Below the pieces are notes generated by a model, which was not told the DNA's origin, did not search any database, and saw nothing but the letters and a program-made list of their open reading frames with translations. DNA of 64,000 bases from Struthidea cinerea (taxonomy: Eukaryota > Chordata > Aves > Passeriformes > Corcoracidae): the NCBI GenBank assembly GCA_013397865.1, contig VZTI01002737.1, positions 6,071-70,070 of the forward strand, written 5' to 3'. This document shows positions 11,655-24,470 of this stretch, in pieces. The position numbers were made by a program, and so were the translations under genes. The stretch's first letter is position 1; the number at the start of each line of letters is the position of its first letter.

Positions 11655-14600
11655 GTAGAAACCTGCATGTGTCAAATGCCAAAGAAATACTTTACAGAAC
11701 TACAATAAAGCAAAAGGAAGCAGAGCTAAAACACAGCTAAAGAGTTTTCTTTCTCTTTTCCTAATCAAAACAAAGAATTTCCTTGAATACATTTTAAAAA
11801 TATAGCAAACTATACTGGAATAAAATCTTGCAGTATTTGTGTTCAATACTTTATAATGCCCCTGGAATTTGTTCAAATTTATTACTGTAATTATTGAGAG
11901 CTTTATTACTGAATTCTGTGCGGGCAAAGGTCCAGATATATAACTGTGCATATATGTTTTTTAATCACATTTAAATAGGCTGAATGGATGTGAATCGCCT
12001 GCTTTGGTGCCATCATCATATATAAATATTACAAAATAACCCAAGCAATGTAGAGTCAGTAACATAGCTTTTACAGCATTTATAGTAAATAATATATTTT
12101 AAGAATGTTTAAACACAGAGGACTGGCACTCTGTCTGGAAAGTGAAGGAGCACAAGTTCTAGTAGATACCTGAGGTGACTCACCTGCAGCTTGGAAGATC
12201 ACTTACAGAAACTGATGGCTTCCTTGTGTTCGTGCCTGGCATGTAGTGCCCATAGCGTTCAAAGAATTCTTACCTGTGACTGGCTGAGCAAATGTCGTCT
12301 ATCAGGTATCTGCTTACCAAAGTGTTCACAGCTCGACAGCTGAAGTTTTCTTCCACTCAGGAGATTATTGGAGGCTAGTTCAGATCTGAAAGCAGTGCTC
12401 TTTTGTTCTCAGCATTGACACTGTTTAGAAAAGGCACTGCAGTGACTAAGAGGTGACAGGAACATTAGGACTGAGTCTCACTCACCAAAGCTGTCCAATT
12501 GTGGTGCAGCTGGTGGCTGGATAATTTTGACACGACTAGTATTGCAGGATAAGGGATTTATTTGTTTTCTCTGATTTATTTTATTTCTTACAGATAAGCA
12601 AAAATATTTTTACATGTCCAACCACAGGAGCAGACAGGCTAAGGAGAACAGGGAAAGCCCTGTGTGAGCAGGTTCATATGTAATTAAGATCACTGAAATG
12701 GCCTATGTTGGCACATGCCATGTGCACAGTCAGGTCCAGCAAAAAAAATAGTGGAGAAGCCGTGGCATGATCCTGAGGAGCAGAGAGTAGTAATGAATTG
12801 TGTAATTGTCCTCCTTCCCCAAAGAATTTTAAAGAAGTTTTCTTGCATTTTATAAAAGTATAAGCAAACTTCAAACACAAAATTTGTGCACAGAATTGCA
12901 AATATACTTGCTGCTATTCCCCACAAAAAGATGCATTAGGATAGTTTGCCAGCCTAGTGAATTTTTTCACTTAGAAAATTAAGTGGCAGCACCTAAGGTA
13001 AAACTACTTCAACAGCCACTGACTGCCCAAGGAGACAGAGCTTGGCAGATGTGGGTCCTCTTCACGTCTCCCACTGTCCAGATCCCCATTTTGTATTCTG
13101 ATTCATCCCATAGTCTCAAAAAAATAACAAGGTCTTCTGAGAGTGGTTAGTGGGGCTAATCATCACCAAAGCAGCACATCATGAACAGCAAGGGCCTAAT
13201 CTAATCTATATGGAAGTGCATGGGGAAAAAAAGAAAGGAAAAAAAGAATGGCCTGAAATCCCACCAGAAACCTTATGTTCTGTGTGGATTGGCAGGTTCA
13301 GTCGCTCTGTGCAATGCCGTAGATGAAATCATGTACAATCTCTCATCTGATCTTCTTTCTCTCTCTTGTATGATTTAAAAAGAGGAATCCTCTGAACTAC
13401 AAGCAATAGGGCTAAAAGTGCTTTTATGAAGCTTGTATAAGGACGATAACATAATTAGTATAGTTGTGAAAATTCCTTCAAAACTAAAAGGGGAAAAAAG
13501 ACTGAAAAATTACATACACCACATCTGGGCTTTTTTTGTCAGCATATCCTTGGGGTTGATTCTCTGTTCCTGTCAAGCAGTGTAACGAGCTGCAAATTTA
13601 ATCTAGCTGAAAACATGGGCAAGAGTAACTGCCAAACACCTTCAAAAATACTTAGCAACTGTGCCATGGGGAAAAATGAATTAAGGCAAGACAAATAAAA
13701 CCAGGCTATCCAAAAGTTGTGAAATTCCCTGAGAAATGGGACAAATCCCAAAAGATATTCTGTTTGGAATTAATCTGGATACTGATCCAAACAGTTCATA
13801 TTTGTCAACTCTATAATGGTAATATTTTTACTCCTAACAGAGATATTTTCTCTATTTTATGTAATTGAAAAAGCATGTGAAATCCTGGAGAAGGTACTTG
13901 GGGTTAGGAGGTGAATTTTTATGCAAGAATGAAGAGGAGCCCTGAGAAGGTGTACTGATCAAGTTCCTTGTTCTGATACTTGTACAGTTAGCTGTTCGGT
14001 CCTGTGCCAAGTGGTATGAATTCTGCAGAATAACTATGGTCACACTGAATGTGTCAGTTGTGAAAGCCAGTGTGCCTGTTCTGTGTCCTGTTTCTTACTG
14101 TCCTCCAATAAAATCATGTCTATTTGGCCAGGAATATATTTCCTGTGCTTATCTCAGTTTGCTTTGTGAGCTTGCTTAGCTCACAACTTCATTATAGTTT
14201 CCATTATTTCTAAATCCCCCAGAAACAGGATGCAGAATGCTCTCTGAGGACATATCAGCAGAGTAACTGGAGGGTTTCAAAATAATAGAGCCCCTTCTTG
14301 TTTGGTTCTATGTACAGACAGACAGTGCTGCTATGTAACCTGCAGTTCTCAGGAGAAGGCAGTGCTAGGAGAGGAGCACAGACATGGCACTGCCTTCACA
14401 CATTGCTGGGAAAGGGCAGCAGCCCCGGGCTTTGAGAGCTGCCCTTTAGCTCCCAGTGCAAGCACTGAGTACCAGCCTTGCAGACCCAAATGTGGTGCAT
14501 TTGTAGACTTGAACAATGTGTGAATCTATTTCTTTATTCTTATAGTGCCATCTGAACCACATTTATGTCCAATTCCAAAAGAACATGATAAAGTTTTTAG

Positions 14601-16566
14601 ATCATTTGAGATGAATGGAATATATGAACACAGCAATAGGAAAGTGCAGAGCCCTCAGTCACATGCAGCCAATTGCACTCAGGAGTTTTTAAACAGGGTA
14701 AGCAAATCAAGTATTATTACATTACCAGTTATGTTTCATAGTGAAAATCTTTCTTTTCCTTCCCTTAATATCATTCCAGAGCAGTTGACTTTCTAACAAA
14801 ACACACACCCACACTACATAAAATTTAAGTAATCACTAAAAATATTATCTCTTTATTTTTAAAAAAAAACCCTTAAAAATCTGTCACAACACAGGATATG
14901 CGATATACGTGTGGTTGTGTCTTCTTTTGGGAAAAGAGAATGAACTAAATAACCTTTCAGTTTCTCAGCTCCCTTTTTCTCTCTTCAAAAGTGTGACCTA
15001 AAGCCACTTTGGCAGCAAAGGTTTCACAGTCCTCAACAATGACATTACTTATGCCCTGCAAGACGCTGCATGCCTTCTGTTTCCAGTTAGTCAAAAAACA
15101 GAAGGGAGATAAGGATTTTGTCCCACTGTGGTTGCAGTCCCTTCAAAACCAGCTTTGCTTTGTCTTCTTCACTCCTGAATAGGCAGTTAAGAATCACTGG
15201 GCATTCAATACAGCACCTGCACTAAAGAGGTTTTCTCAAAAAACCGTTGCAAGTATTGTGACCACAAAATATAACTTGCATACAAATAGCATTTGAAATG
15301 ATAGTTTCAACAGTACAGACTGATTTTTTTTCTAGCTTTAAGCTACTTTTGTACTATTTTATACTCCTATGGTGTGCCCACCCAGTGCACCCATTTCCAG
15401 GGGATGCTAAGTAACACTGCTGATCCCAGCCAGTTTCATACCGAAAGAATCAAATCTCTCTGCGCAATGTCAGTCAGATAGGTCACTGTAGCCAGAGGCA
15501 CTTGTGTTTATCAACTGGCAGACTGGTTCAATAAACACCAAGAGGCAAAGCTCTGCACACTTTTTAGCACATTCAGTAATGAATAATTACAGTTTATACT
15601 TTGTTTTTTGGAAATTAGGTAATCTGTAGAGGTGGAATTTAAAGATGTTGTCAGGTAGTAAAATGTGTGCAGCTTCTTTTTTTTCTGCATTAATAAATTA
15701 TTTTAACATTTAAAAGGGGACCATTAAGTAGTAAATGAAAGTATTACTTTTACATATTTATATTCCTACAGTATGGGGTTTTTTTCCAAGCACAGTGCTG
15801 AACGTTCCTAGGGCAAGTCAGTAGAGAATGGAAACAAGCTGGAGATAGGTTGGTACAAAGACATGAGGTACCTAAAATTCATGAAGAACCTGGGCAGGAG
15901 CCATATACCAGAGTGGCCAAGAGAATGGAAATGTGTATTCAGTAAATAGAGCTTAGCTAAACAACAATGGTTATAATTAGCTGATATTCTCTCCATCATC
16001 AAGCTGACAAAAATCTGTCTTTATCATTGGACAAAATCTTTACTATAGAATTTCAATCTAATTTGCAAAAGAGATTTAAATGTTGAACTACTGTATTGCT
16101 GTTGAAATATCATCATCTGTCCAGAAAATAAAACATGTGAAGGCCATTTATCCTCTGTGAATGGATTCTCTAAGAAATTATCTTAATGATTTTTTGAGCA
16201 GCAAAAAGTGCAGCTACATTTAAATAAGAGTCAGGGTTCTAAGAAGAGAGCTTCATTCTGAATATCAGCACCCTTTATCAGAGAGACCACCAAAGTCATT
16301 AGCCATCTGGTTACCTAAAATGTAGTAACTTTCCACTGATATTATTCTACTTGTATTTAGTCTCAAGATAAGTTTTTCACTTAAACTGCGTGAGAGTTTT
16401 ATAGAGGGGTTCCGTCTATAAAAGAGAACAAGCAAATGCATACTTAAAAAAAAAAAAAAGTGGAAATCATTACTGTACTTACAAAATGGTCTGCAAGATG
16501 CTAAACTTCAATTAGCCATACTAACAAATTTGGGTTGATATTGAATCTAATTCTTGGAGAAAAAAA
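11655..16566. other. Mostly unique sequence with one exon candidate
   Basis: Apart from the candidate exon at 14546-14697 I see no gene or mobile element. The segment 14300-14520, just upstream of that candidate, is richer in GC than the surroundings and has an open frame of 73 codons without recognisable motifs. Confidence 0.5.
14546..14697 (+). other. Candidate internal coding exon (152 nt), unidentified
   Basis: This is the best single exon candidate in the window. A pyrimidine-rich acceptor (TCTTTATTCTTATAG) ends at 14545 and a near-consensus donor (AGGGTAAGC) begins at 14698. Between them one frame is open for 50 full codons. It starts with two bases of a split codon, then reads PSEPHLCPIPKEHDKVFRSF, and ends ...CTQEFLNR exactly at the donor in phase 0. 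The peptide is hydrophilic and rich in His, Glu, Lys and Ser, with no membrane segment and no domain I recognise. It could be a lineage-specific or alternatively spliced exon of a gene whose other exons lie outside the window, or a chance match. Confidence 0.32.
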
Positions 16567-16568
16567 AT

Positions 16569-16569
16569 C

Positions 16570-16604
<35 letters not shown>
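16569..16604. repeat. (CAA)n trinucleotide repeat, 12 units
   Basis: Twelve perfect CAA units flanked by A-runs on both sides. It creates a poly-glutamine-looking open frame at 16554-16748, which I regard as an artefact of the microsatellite. Confidence 0.96.
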
Positions 16605-17004
16605 AAAAGTAAGTGGGATTTATTTTATGGTCTCAGGACAATTCTTACCACAGATATAGCAATATGGTTTATGAACATTCAGACCAGTGATGAAAGTTTT
16701 AAAACAGTATCCATATCCATTTTCACTGAAAATTTGAGTTTTATGTGAAAATGCCATATTTCTGCTAATGTAATTGACCATGTCACCTATGCCCAAACAT
16801 TCCTAGGATATGTCATATAAATAAGTGTTAAAAACTATCGCAATATTTATTTTAATAGACTCAATCCCATCTAAATATTTTGCCATTGGTATTAACAATG
16901 ACAAAAGACCTGGTGGACTGCATATACTGTCTTCCTACTAGTCCCTGCTAAGATAAATTTTTCCCAAGGAGGCAGATTCTGCTTTAGCTGGTATCAGTAG
17001 AAAA

Positions 17005-17050
17005 GTAAATACAGAGTTTTAAAGCCAGTAAATACAGAGTTTTAAAGCCA
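17005..17050. repeat. 23-bp perfect tandem duplication
   Basis: 17005-17027 and 17028-17050 are identical (unit begins GTAAATACAGAG and ends AAAGCCA). It has no relation to a transposon end that I can see. It is most simply a replication-slippage duplication. Confidence 0.95.
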
Positions 17051-18720
17051 GAATGATATTCAGAAAATTGGAGCAGAATATAGCCCTGTCGGATTTTCTG
17101 ATCCAGTTTTAAATGAGGGAAGTGATGATGTTTTTACTGCTTCTCTAAGGAAACCCCTTTGCAGTATGAGACCTGAATGCTAAGGTTACTTTTGCTCCTG
17201 ACATTTACTTCATTTTTATGTTCTCAGTTTCATCCTGTGTCCCCACTTATTTCCTTCTGGGTGACACAATGCATGCTACAAGCTTTGCTACCACTAATAG
17301 TCAGAGAGCAAACATGACTGCTGAAATTCCCCAGTAATCTTAGTTCATGTATCAGATTCAACCCAACTTTTCTGGAATATCTCACACCACACCTTTCATT
17401 CTTCCAGCACACTTCATTATAGCTCTGCATCATAATGCATATGTTCATATGTTTATGTGCACTGCTCTTTTGGTATCTCCTCGTGCATAAGTTTCAGTTC
17501 ATTTTCCCCAGGCTACTCAACTACTGACATGCTGACTGGGGAATTCCCAAACAGCCTTCATCCTTTTTTTTTTTTTTCCCCCCAAATGTGACATCTGTCA
17601 TAGGCACAATTTTAATATATCTATGGAAATCACATATAGTTTACCGATAAAACCCCAAAGCTCGCTTACAGCAATGATTTAACATTGGCAGTTCAGCCAA
17701 GGAGTAGGACTCTTGTTCATTTTTTGAGTAGGACAATGAAGTGCAGCAGCGCCTGTGTTGCGCATCTCAAACAGAGTGCCTCTGAGCACGCTACATGCAA
17801 GAAACACAGCTGTTAAAATGAGTGCTGCACACCCAGGGCATCTGAAAGGTAGGCTAAGGGGGACGCTTTTAGGAGAAACCTGAACTTGCCAGAAGCATAA
17901 TGGAGACATGATGCATGTTTCCCAACCCTTTTGCATGAGCGTTATGGTGCAAAAAGCACACCACTCTCAGAAAAAGAGCTGCATCAATAGGGTTATGGGG
18001 ACTGGAGTTCTCCAGAGAGTGTAGATCTATTTTACTTTAATTAGTGATTCTTTATTCATCTATCAGCAGGCACTGCTCAGATTTTGAGCATAAAACAAAT
18101 GCACTGCCATGCATGCAAATGTAGGTTTTTTTCCTTAGGTTCCTGTCTTATTTAGAGAAACACGATAGACAGTCAAATGACAGTAAATCTGGCTATTTTG
18201 ACAGATTTTTTTTTTTCAGTGAAAGACCGGGGCAGTCCTGTCTGATTCCTGGCTTTTGCGAAGGCACTCCAGGGTGTTCTTCTGCTCTAGAAGGACCATA
18301 GAAATATCTTCACTAGCACAAAATGTGAATATGCTCAGTTTCTTATTACCAGTACTAACTTTTCAAAGCAAAACTGGGAATGGGGAAAATTACTTGGAAA
18401 TGAACTAATTATTTAGGATATTAGGGTATTCCGATTTTTTTCACTAATATGGGGTTAAACTGTGGTAGATTTTTTTCACCCACCCTTTTGAGACTTTTGA
18501 TTAGGACATACCAGTATCTGTTTTACTCTTTTTTACCATCAAACATTGCTTTCAGGATAATGTTCACACAGTCTTCTGTAACTCATGATTGCATATGCTC
18601 CTCTTATAAGGTGGGCTTTAAAGAAGTGCTGTAACAGTTTTAATTTAGTGACCAGTTGTCAGCTGATTTTTGCCCTTGAAATTGGAAATGATGCCTTTAT
18701 TCATGTCTCTCTCCAACAGG

Positions 18721-18770
18721 CATTAAGGAAGGCAGAAAGACATCACCTAATGTTGTCCTTTCACTGTTGG
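18721..18770 (+). other. Weak exon-like segment
   Basis: A good pyrimidine tract and acceptor (TGTCTCTCTCCAACAG) precede it. One frame reads IKEGRKTSPNVVLSLL and then reaches a non-canonical donor-like GTGATG. If there is no donor, the frame continues to a stop near 18836. I do not recognise the peptide, and no neighbouring candidate fits in phase. Confidence 0.12.
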
Positions 18771-21700
18771 TGATGACGATCGCAGTACGGACATTAAAGT
18801 TAAATGATGTATGTAGGGGAGAGATTTGTAAAAAGTGATGCTTTTCAGAACACTTATGATCTGCCCTGGTTTTCTTAGCTGAAACTTTAGAAAAAGCCTC
18901 CTAGCACAAAGGGAGCTGCGGTATTTTCTGGTAGATCTCCTGGTTAGACAAGGGGAGAACACACACTATAGGGTAGATACAAGCTGTAGGATAGCTGTGT
19001 GGAGTCATCAGATTAAATTAAATTACTCTTTCTTAGTGCTCAGCTCAAGTCCTAGTTGAGGTAATATTTATAATTCATAATTGCCTGGATAGAGAATCAG
19101 AGAGTATTTAATAACAGGGCAACCAATATGCATGTCCCTATAAACAAGACGCTATTAAGTGGACCTGTTTTGTCCAATGCTGTTTGCAAGAGATTCCTAA
19201 CAGATGTGCATTCCACACTACTATTCTAGGTAAAAATATACTTCTAAAAGCAAATAAGATCATGCCAGCAAAATTAATGGCATTGTCTTTGATACTGAGA
19301 TCCCTGTGACCCATATCTGACACAATTTAGCAGTTAATCAGGATGTTCCATTTATGTCAAGCAATCTGAATCCATTTCATTATCAGACTCCTTTAGACAG
19401 ACCATGCTCTGAGAAACTTCAGAAAGAACAAATAGGAATATGTTTTTTTTAGTAAGGAGGGATGGTGTCAGAACCTAAAGTCAGCAGCACTTTGAAATCA
19501 AAAACAATGAATTCTGTAACAATCTGGAAGCCAGCGACACCTGACAGAATAGTGAAGATGTCAAATTTTGGAGACGTGAGTTCAGTGATGTTATAGCAGC
19601 AGCCTTTAAATGTATTTCTCTGTGAGATCCATCATATCAGAAGTGCATAAAAAAGACAAGATGTAATGAAATCTTGGTGGATAAACTGAAATGTGAGGAA
19701 TTGGGGAAAAAAATAAATCTGACTTTTGTGATAATGCATAAGTGAACATCAAAATAGATAATGTCTGAAAAAGTAGACCAAGCATCATTATAGCAGAAAA
19801 CTAAATTGAAACATATAGGAATTTTTAAAATGTAAAATTCATGTAAGAATTCATTCGATAAAGTGTGGGAACATGTAAAGTGATCATTTCAGAAAGACAC
19901 AACACATATTTATCAATGGAGAGAAGAAAAGAAAAGCAATGCTATTATTGATAAGGGTGTATTTCTTTTCCTAATAAACAAAAAAAGTTTATTAAAATAA
20001 AATATTTCTGTCTTGATTTTTAAGTTTTGCTACTAAGATAGAGTTTCAATCCATAAATATATAACAGTGATTTATGGCATTGCATTAATTCCATCTCTCA
20101 GAAATTAGATGACTTCATCTATGATACACAACTGTATCCCTTCCAAAAGAAGTTAGAAGCAGAGCATGCCTGAATTCTGTGGTTACCTCATATCTTGCAG
20201 TGAGAATCAGATCATTGAAAATCTGTCTTACAAGGAAATAAGGACATGCAGTAGCCAATCTGCCATTCCCTTTAACATATTCCAGTCAAAATAAAAAGTT
20301 GTTCAACAAAAACATTTCCATTGCAGATTCGCTTGGCTTTTTAAATGGAAAATCCCATTTTCCTAAGAAATTGAACGTTCTTCCTGAAAAAATGCACCTG
20401 GATAAAAATACAGAATCCTTTTGAAAACTGTCATTGAAAAACTGAATACAAACTCTGTCTGCTGTTACCCGGGCCTGACATCAGAATGTAGGGATTGATA
20501 TTTCTAGTTCTTATTTCTGCATATTCCCATTTGTTCACCAGCCGCTTGAGGTAAGTGAATGACTCTCTCCAGTTCTCCTTTGCAAAAATTTATGAAAATG
20601 ATGCAATATTCTTAAAAGGTGTGCTGAGACTAACATATGTAAAATGTCCCACGATTCTAAAATGAGAGGTTCTTTATAAAGCACTATGTTTAAAGAAGAA
20701 GTTCCACACTGGTGATCTTTCCCCCCCGCCCAGGATTTTGTTCTCTGCAGTCTCAAAGGACAGTGATCAACCCAAGAAACCTTTATGGGACCTCATGGGA
20801 AAAAGATTAATTTCTCCTGTCACCATCTTTTATTTATCACCAATACTTATAATTTTGTTCCCACCACACTGAATACATTCTGTGAAAGAAACAAAAAATC
20901 TTTGTAAAAGCTCATACTGCAAAGTTTGCATGCAGAATTCGGTTGGAGGTTTCAGCCTAAAATCATTCATGAAGACCTTGTGGGCTTTCTTCAATGTCTA
21001 TCAAACCTACCAGCATATATGTACGCTAAATATGACTAACTTCATGGTAGAGGCACTGCAAACAACATATCTGATCATTTTACTGGGCTTTTGACATATG
21101 CTAACCTAGAAAAAAGCTGTTCAGTTTCATTTCTTGCAAAGTTGAAATGCTGGTAAACAAATTTCCAATATGCTTACTAGTGCTACCTCCCTAGGAATGA
21201 ATATTATGTGTAATATGACATGGGCTTTTATTAAAAAAAATTATATGTTTTGACTTTCCACATTCAAAAATCTTTACTCAAAACTAAATTAACACAAGGC
21301 AAAAATAACCCCAAAAACCCATGGGGGGAGCAAGAAGCACCTGAGAAAGTATCTCATTTGGACTGAATTGATCTTCTGGAAGTTGAGTCTCTTGGAACAA
21401 GCGTAGAGGGAGAAAGGAAGGAGAGGTTGAGTTAAAATGATGTAAGGTCGACAAAGTATTACAAAGCAGAAGATATAGGAGAAAAAAGAGAAAGGAGTTT
21501 TAAACATTACAAATAGGTAGCATTTATCTGGGTATAAGGGAATTGGTAAAAGGTGAAAGGGAATTGATAGTTGTGACTTCTTAATCAAAAGGATTTTATT
21601 CCCTTTTCTTTTTTGTTTCTCTTAATGCCTTTTTACTCTGCTAATACAGAGGTGTCAGATGTGGTGATAGGGTAACCCATTTAAAATTCTGATTCTGTGA

Positions 21701-22039
21701 TCTATCACTGTACCTTTTGTGGGCATATCTTGTAAACTCTGGCCAGGCACCAAATAATCCCTTCAAAAAGCAAACTGTTGGGGCTGTTTGAAAAGTCCAC
21801 AGGCAGCATATGAAGGAAGGGTAAGTTAACAATTCTGCTGCAAGACAGGTATGGATCTGAGAAACTTAACAAGTGAGCACCCATGGACTATATTGTACTG
21901 ATAAAATTTCACTAAGGTCCCAGTGACAATCCTCTAGTTTCTAAGAGAAATCTTACTTCTGCATCTTTGTGCCCTTATATGTCATGCCATTTTCCTTGTT
22001 TGCTCTTAGTCGTTGTGTTTGAAACATCATCCAGTGTGT

Positions 22040-22420
22040 TCTGCACTTTTTCTGTGTCCATGACACTCCAACTTTTATGTCGTCACTAAATTTCAAATAG
22101 TTCACTCTTAGCAAAAACATTGGATAAGACCTCCTCCTAGACTGAACCTTGAGGAGCAGAGTTTGTAATTTTCCTCTCCCAAGAACAGTAATCTCTCACC
22201 AAAACTGCTGGCTCCCTTCTCCAATTGCCCAGCTCTTCATACAATTAGGGGAAATCTAAATATTTTATGGTTTATTTGATTATTTCCCACACAACATTGA
22301 CAAAGGCCTTGACCAAAAACACTCTAAAGGACCAGGTTTTTCAACAAAGAAGGATGCCAACATAGATTTATGTGATTTGTGTAAGATTATGTTGCTCTGG
22401 ATTCAAGACCCAATTTGTCA
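22040..22420 (-). mobile_element. Old, heavily mutated CR1/L3-like LINE relic, minus strand
   Basis: Read on the plus strand the words follow the order of antisense CR1/L3 reverse-transcriptase sequence. A block like 'TCACTAAATTTCAAA..ATTGGATAAGACC' comes first (the RT catalytic-loop region in reverse), then CTTGAGGAGCAGAG. Later comes AAAGGCCTTGACC...CTCTAAAG, and then a block ending ATTATGTTGCTCTGG, where CR1/L3 copies usually have 'a catgttg' words. Similarity is to patterns I remember rather than to an alignment, and the copy is full of changes, so family assignment is tentative. Confidence 0.45.
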
Positions 22421-24004
22421 CCTTTCTGTAATTATTCTGTCTTTAAAAATTGCAATTTCCCCAACACAGAAAATGTCCTCACTATCACAGCAGCCAGGTT
22501 GAATGTATGAGCCTGCCTGGATCAGCCTGCATCCATGTTCTGTGTAACATAACATTAAAGGATTCCTGAAATGAGCGCTTATGCTGAGCTTGCACTCCAG
22601 GGATAGTTAGGAGTTGATTGTTAGGCTTGGCTGGACTCTGTTGTCGAGTATCACCTGCCATAGCTTTTTCACACATGCAGCCTGGTTAATATTCAGCGCA
22701 AACATGTTCTGTCTGCTTTCAGCAAGGCAATATGGATCTCCTTATTGTCATCAAAATGAGAGGTTTTCTATCTAGTCCTGATGACAATTTCTCTGGGTGA
22801 TGTTAAATGGGGAAACAGTGCCAAAATGGCACTTTCTAAATGGAGAAAACATTAATTATGTTGTAGGATAACAGAAGAGTGGAGAGGAGCATCAGTACAG
22901 ACAGTGTCAGTTGCCTATGAAAAAACAGAGCAGAGGTGGATATTCAGCTGCTTCACACGCTTGGGTGGGCTCTTGAAAAGAGGAACACAACACATAACTA
23001 TTAGAGCAAAGCCAGATGTAAAAAGACCTGAATTCCTAATAATCGTTCAGACTCAAAAATAAAATGCAACACTTCAGTTGCAATTCAAATTGCATAATTA
23101 ATTGCACCTGGTTATAACTGGTGTCTAAATCAACAAGGTTCATTAATTCCTTAAAATACGATATTGTTACATCTCCAGATTGACTTATGTAAATAGTCAA
23201 TACAGTACTATGAACTCCAATTTCCAAATAATTTTAGCAAAAAGATAACTAAAAGTTAGTTTTTATTGTTACAGACATATATATTCAGTATTGTTGCATG
23301 CAGGTATTCACAGCAGACTCTGCTAGATGACAACTATGCATTTGAAGTTTCTGTAGCATTTAGAACAGTGAACAAACTAAAGAATTTATTTCTTTGAGTG
23401 CAACAAATTATAAAATTAATCAAAAACTGTACTCCTTACTTATTTGCTCATATGCAACTCATCTTATGTCTGGATTGAGTTAAATCATACTTCTGTGAAG
23501 TAGATACAATGGGGAAAAAAAATACAAAACAAAAATTAAATTGTGCCTTTTCTTAAACCTTAGGACTTTTAAAGATGAATTTCTGGCTCATGATATTAAA
23601 ATGTCATTTGCATATTGATACTGTTCCCACGCTGGAACAAGCAGAGCGAAGACTTCCAAAATAGTTGTTATTTTGTTATTAGTCAACAGACTATGAAAAG
23701 CAAACTCAGGGGTTATCAAAATAACAGAAATGGATAAACAGTTGGAAGAAAACCAAGTCCCAAATTCTTATTCCTTTATTATTCAAGTTTGATTAGCTGT
23801 CTTCTGTAGCTGTTCTCCAGAATACCTAGGAGTCCACAAGAGGAGCTCAAACAAAAGTAAGAGCACTTCAGTCAAGAGCTGAAACTGTGGATTTCCCCAG
23901 AGGATGTACCTAACAGCAGCCATGTAGGAAAGCAAAGCACAAGGGTGAGCTGCCTGCTTTAATCAAACACCACATAGATCTGAGTAGCGAGGCACGATAT
24001 CAGA
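22421..24004. other. Unique sequence, no gene seen
   Basis: No motif, repeat or transposon was recognised. Open frames are shorter than 65 codons. Confidence 0.6.
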
Positions 24005-24335
24005 GAATAGAATCATAAAATAGTTTGGATTGGAAAAGACCCTTAAGATCATTGAGTCTAACCAGAAACCTAGCAGTGCCAAGCCACCCACTAAGCCATG
24101 TCCCTAAGGGCCATATTTATGGGTCTTAAATACCTCCACAGACTCATCTAGAGTCAGTCTGTTACAATATTTGGAAACCCTTACAGTGATTAAGTTTTTT
24201 CTGATATCCAGCGTTAACCTTTCCTGGTACAAGTTGAGGCTCTTTCCTCTTGTGCTAACTCTTGTTCTTTGGGAGAAGAAAATAATCCACACCTCCAAAC
24301 AACCTCCTTTCATGTAGTTTTAAAGGTCTTCTTTT
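24005..24335 (-). mobile_element. CR1 LINE fragment, 3' end, minus strand
   Basis: Starts on the plus strand with a degenerate tail (GAATAGAATCATAAAATAG) and the conserved TTGGATTGGAAAAGACCCTT. Next comes GCCAAGCCACCCACTAAGCC, then the block AAATACCTCCACAGACTC. It ends near the CCTTTCATGTAGTTTTAAAG words. The wording differs from the copies at 2861 and 4308 and matches the copy at 47800, so it belongs to a second CR1 subfamily type. 5'-truncated and non-coding. Confidence 0.9.
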
Positions 24336-24470
24336 CTCAGTGGCTGCTCATGACTTACTTTCTAGACACTGACACTGTGGAAGGTGTATGACGTGTCAGT
24401 TTGGATGGCCTGGAGAAGAAGTACTACACTATGGTATTTTTTACAGATCAAGGGGATTTATCCACAAAGG
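24336..24470. other. Short unique spacer between two head-to-head CR1 copies
   Basis: About 135 bp of sequence I cannot assign. It separates the 5'-truncated ends of two CR1 copies that point away from each other. Confidence 0.5.

Larger units (their letters stand above)
16605..22039. other. Unique AT-rich sequence, no gene seen
   Basis: Holds the 23-bp duplication at 17005, a poly-T/poly-C run near 17565-17582, and one weak exon-like segment at about 18721-18770. No coding gene or transposon could be recognised. Confidence 0.5.

Noticed and set aside
16554..16748. Open frame with a poly-glutamine run
   Set aside because: The glutamines come entirely from the CAA microsatellite and the rest has no motif.
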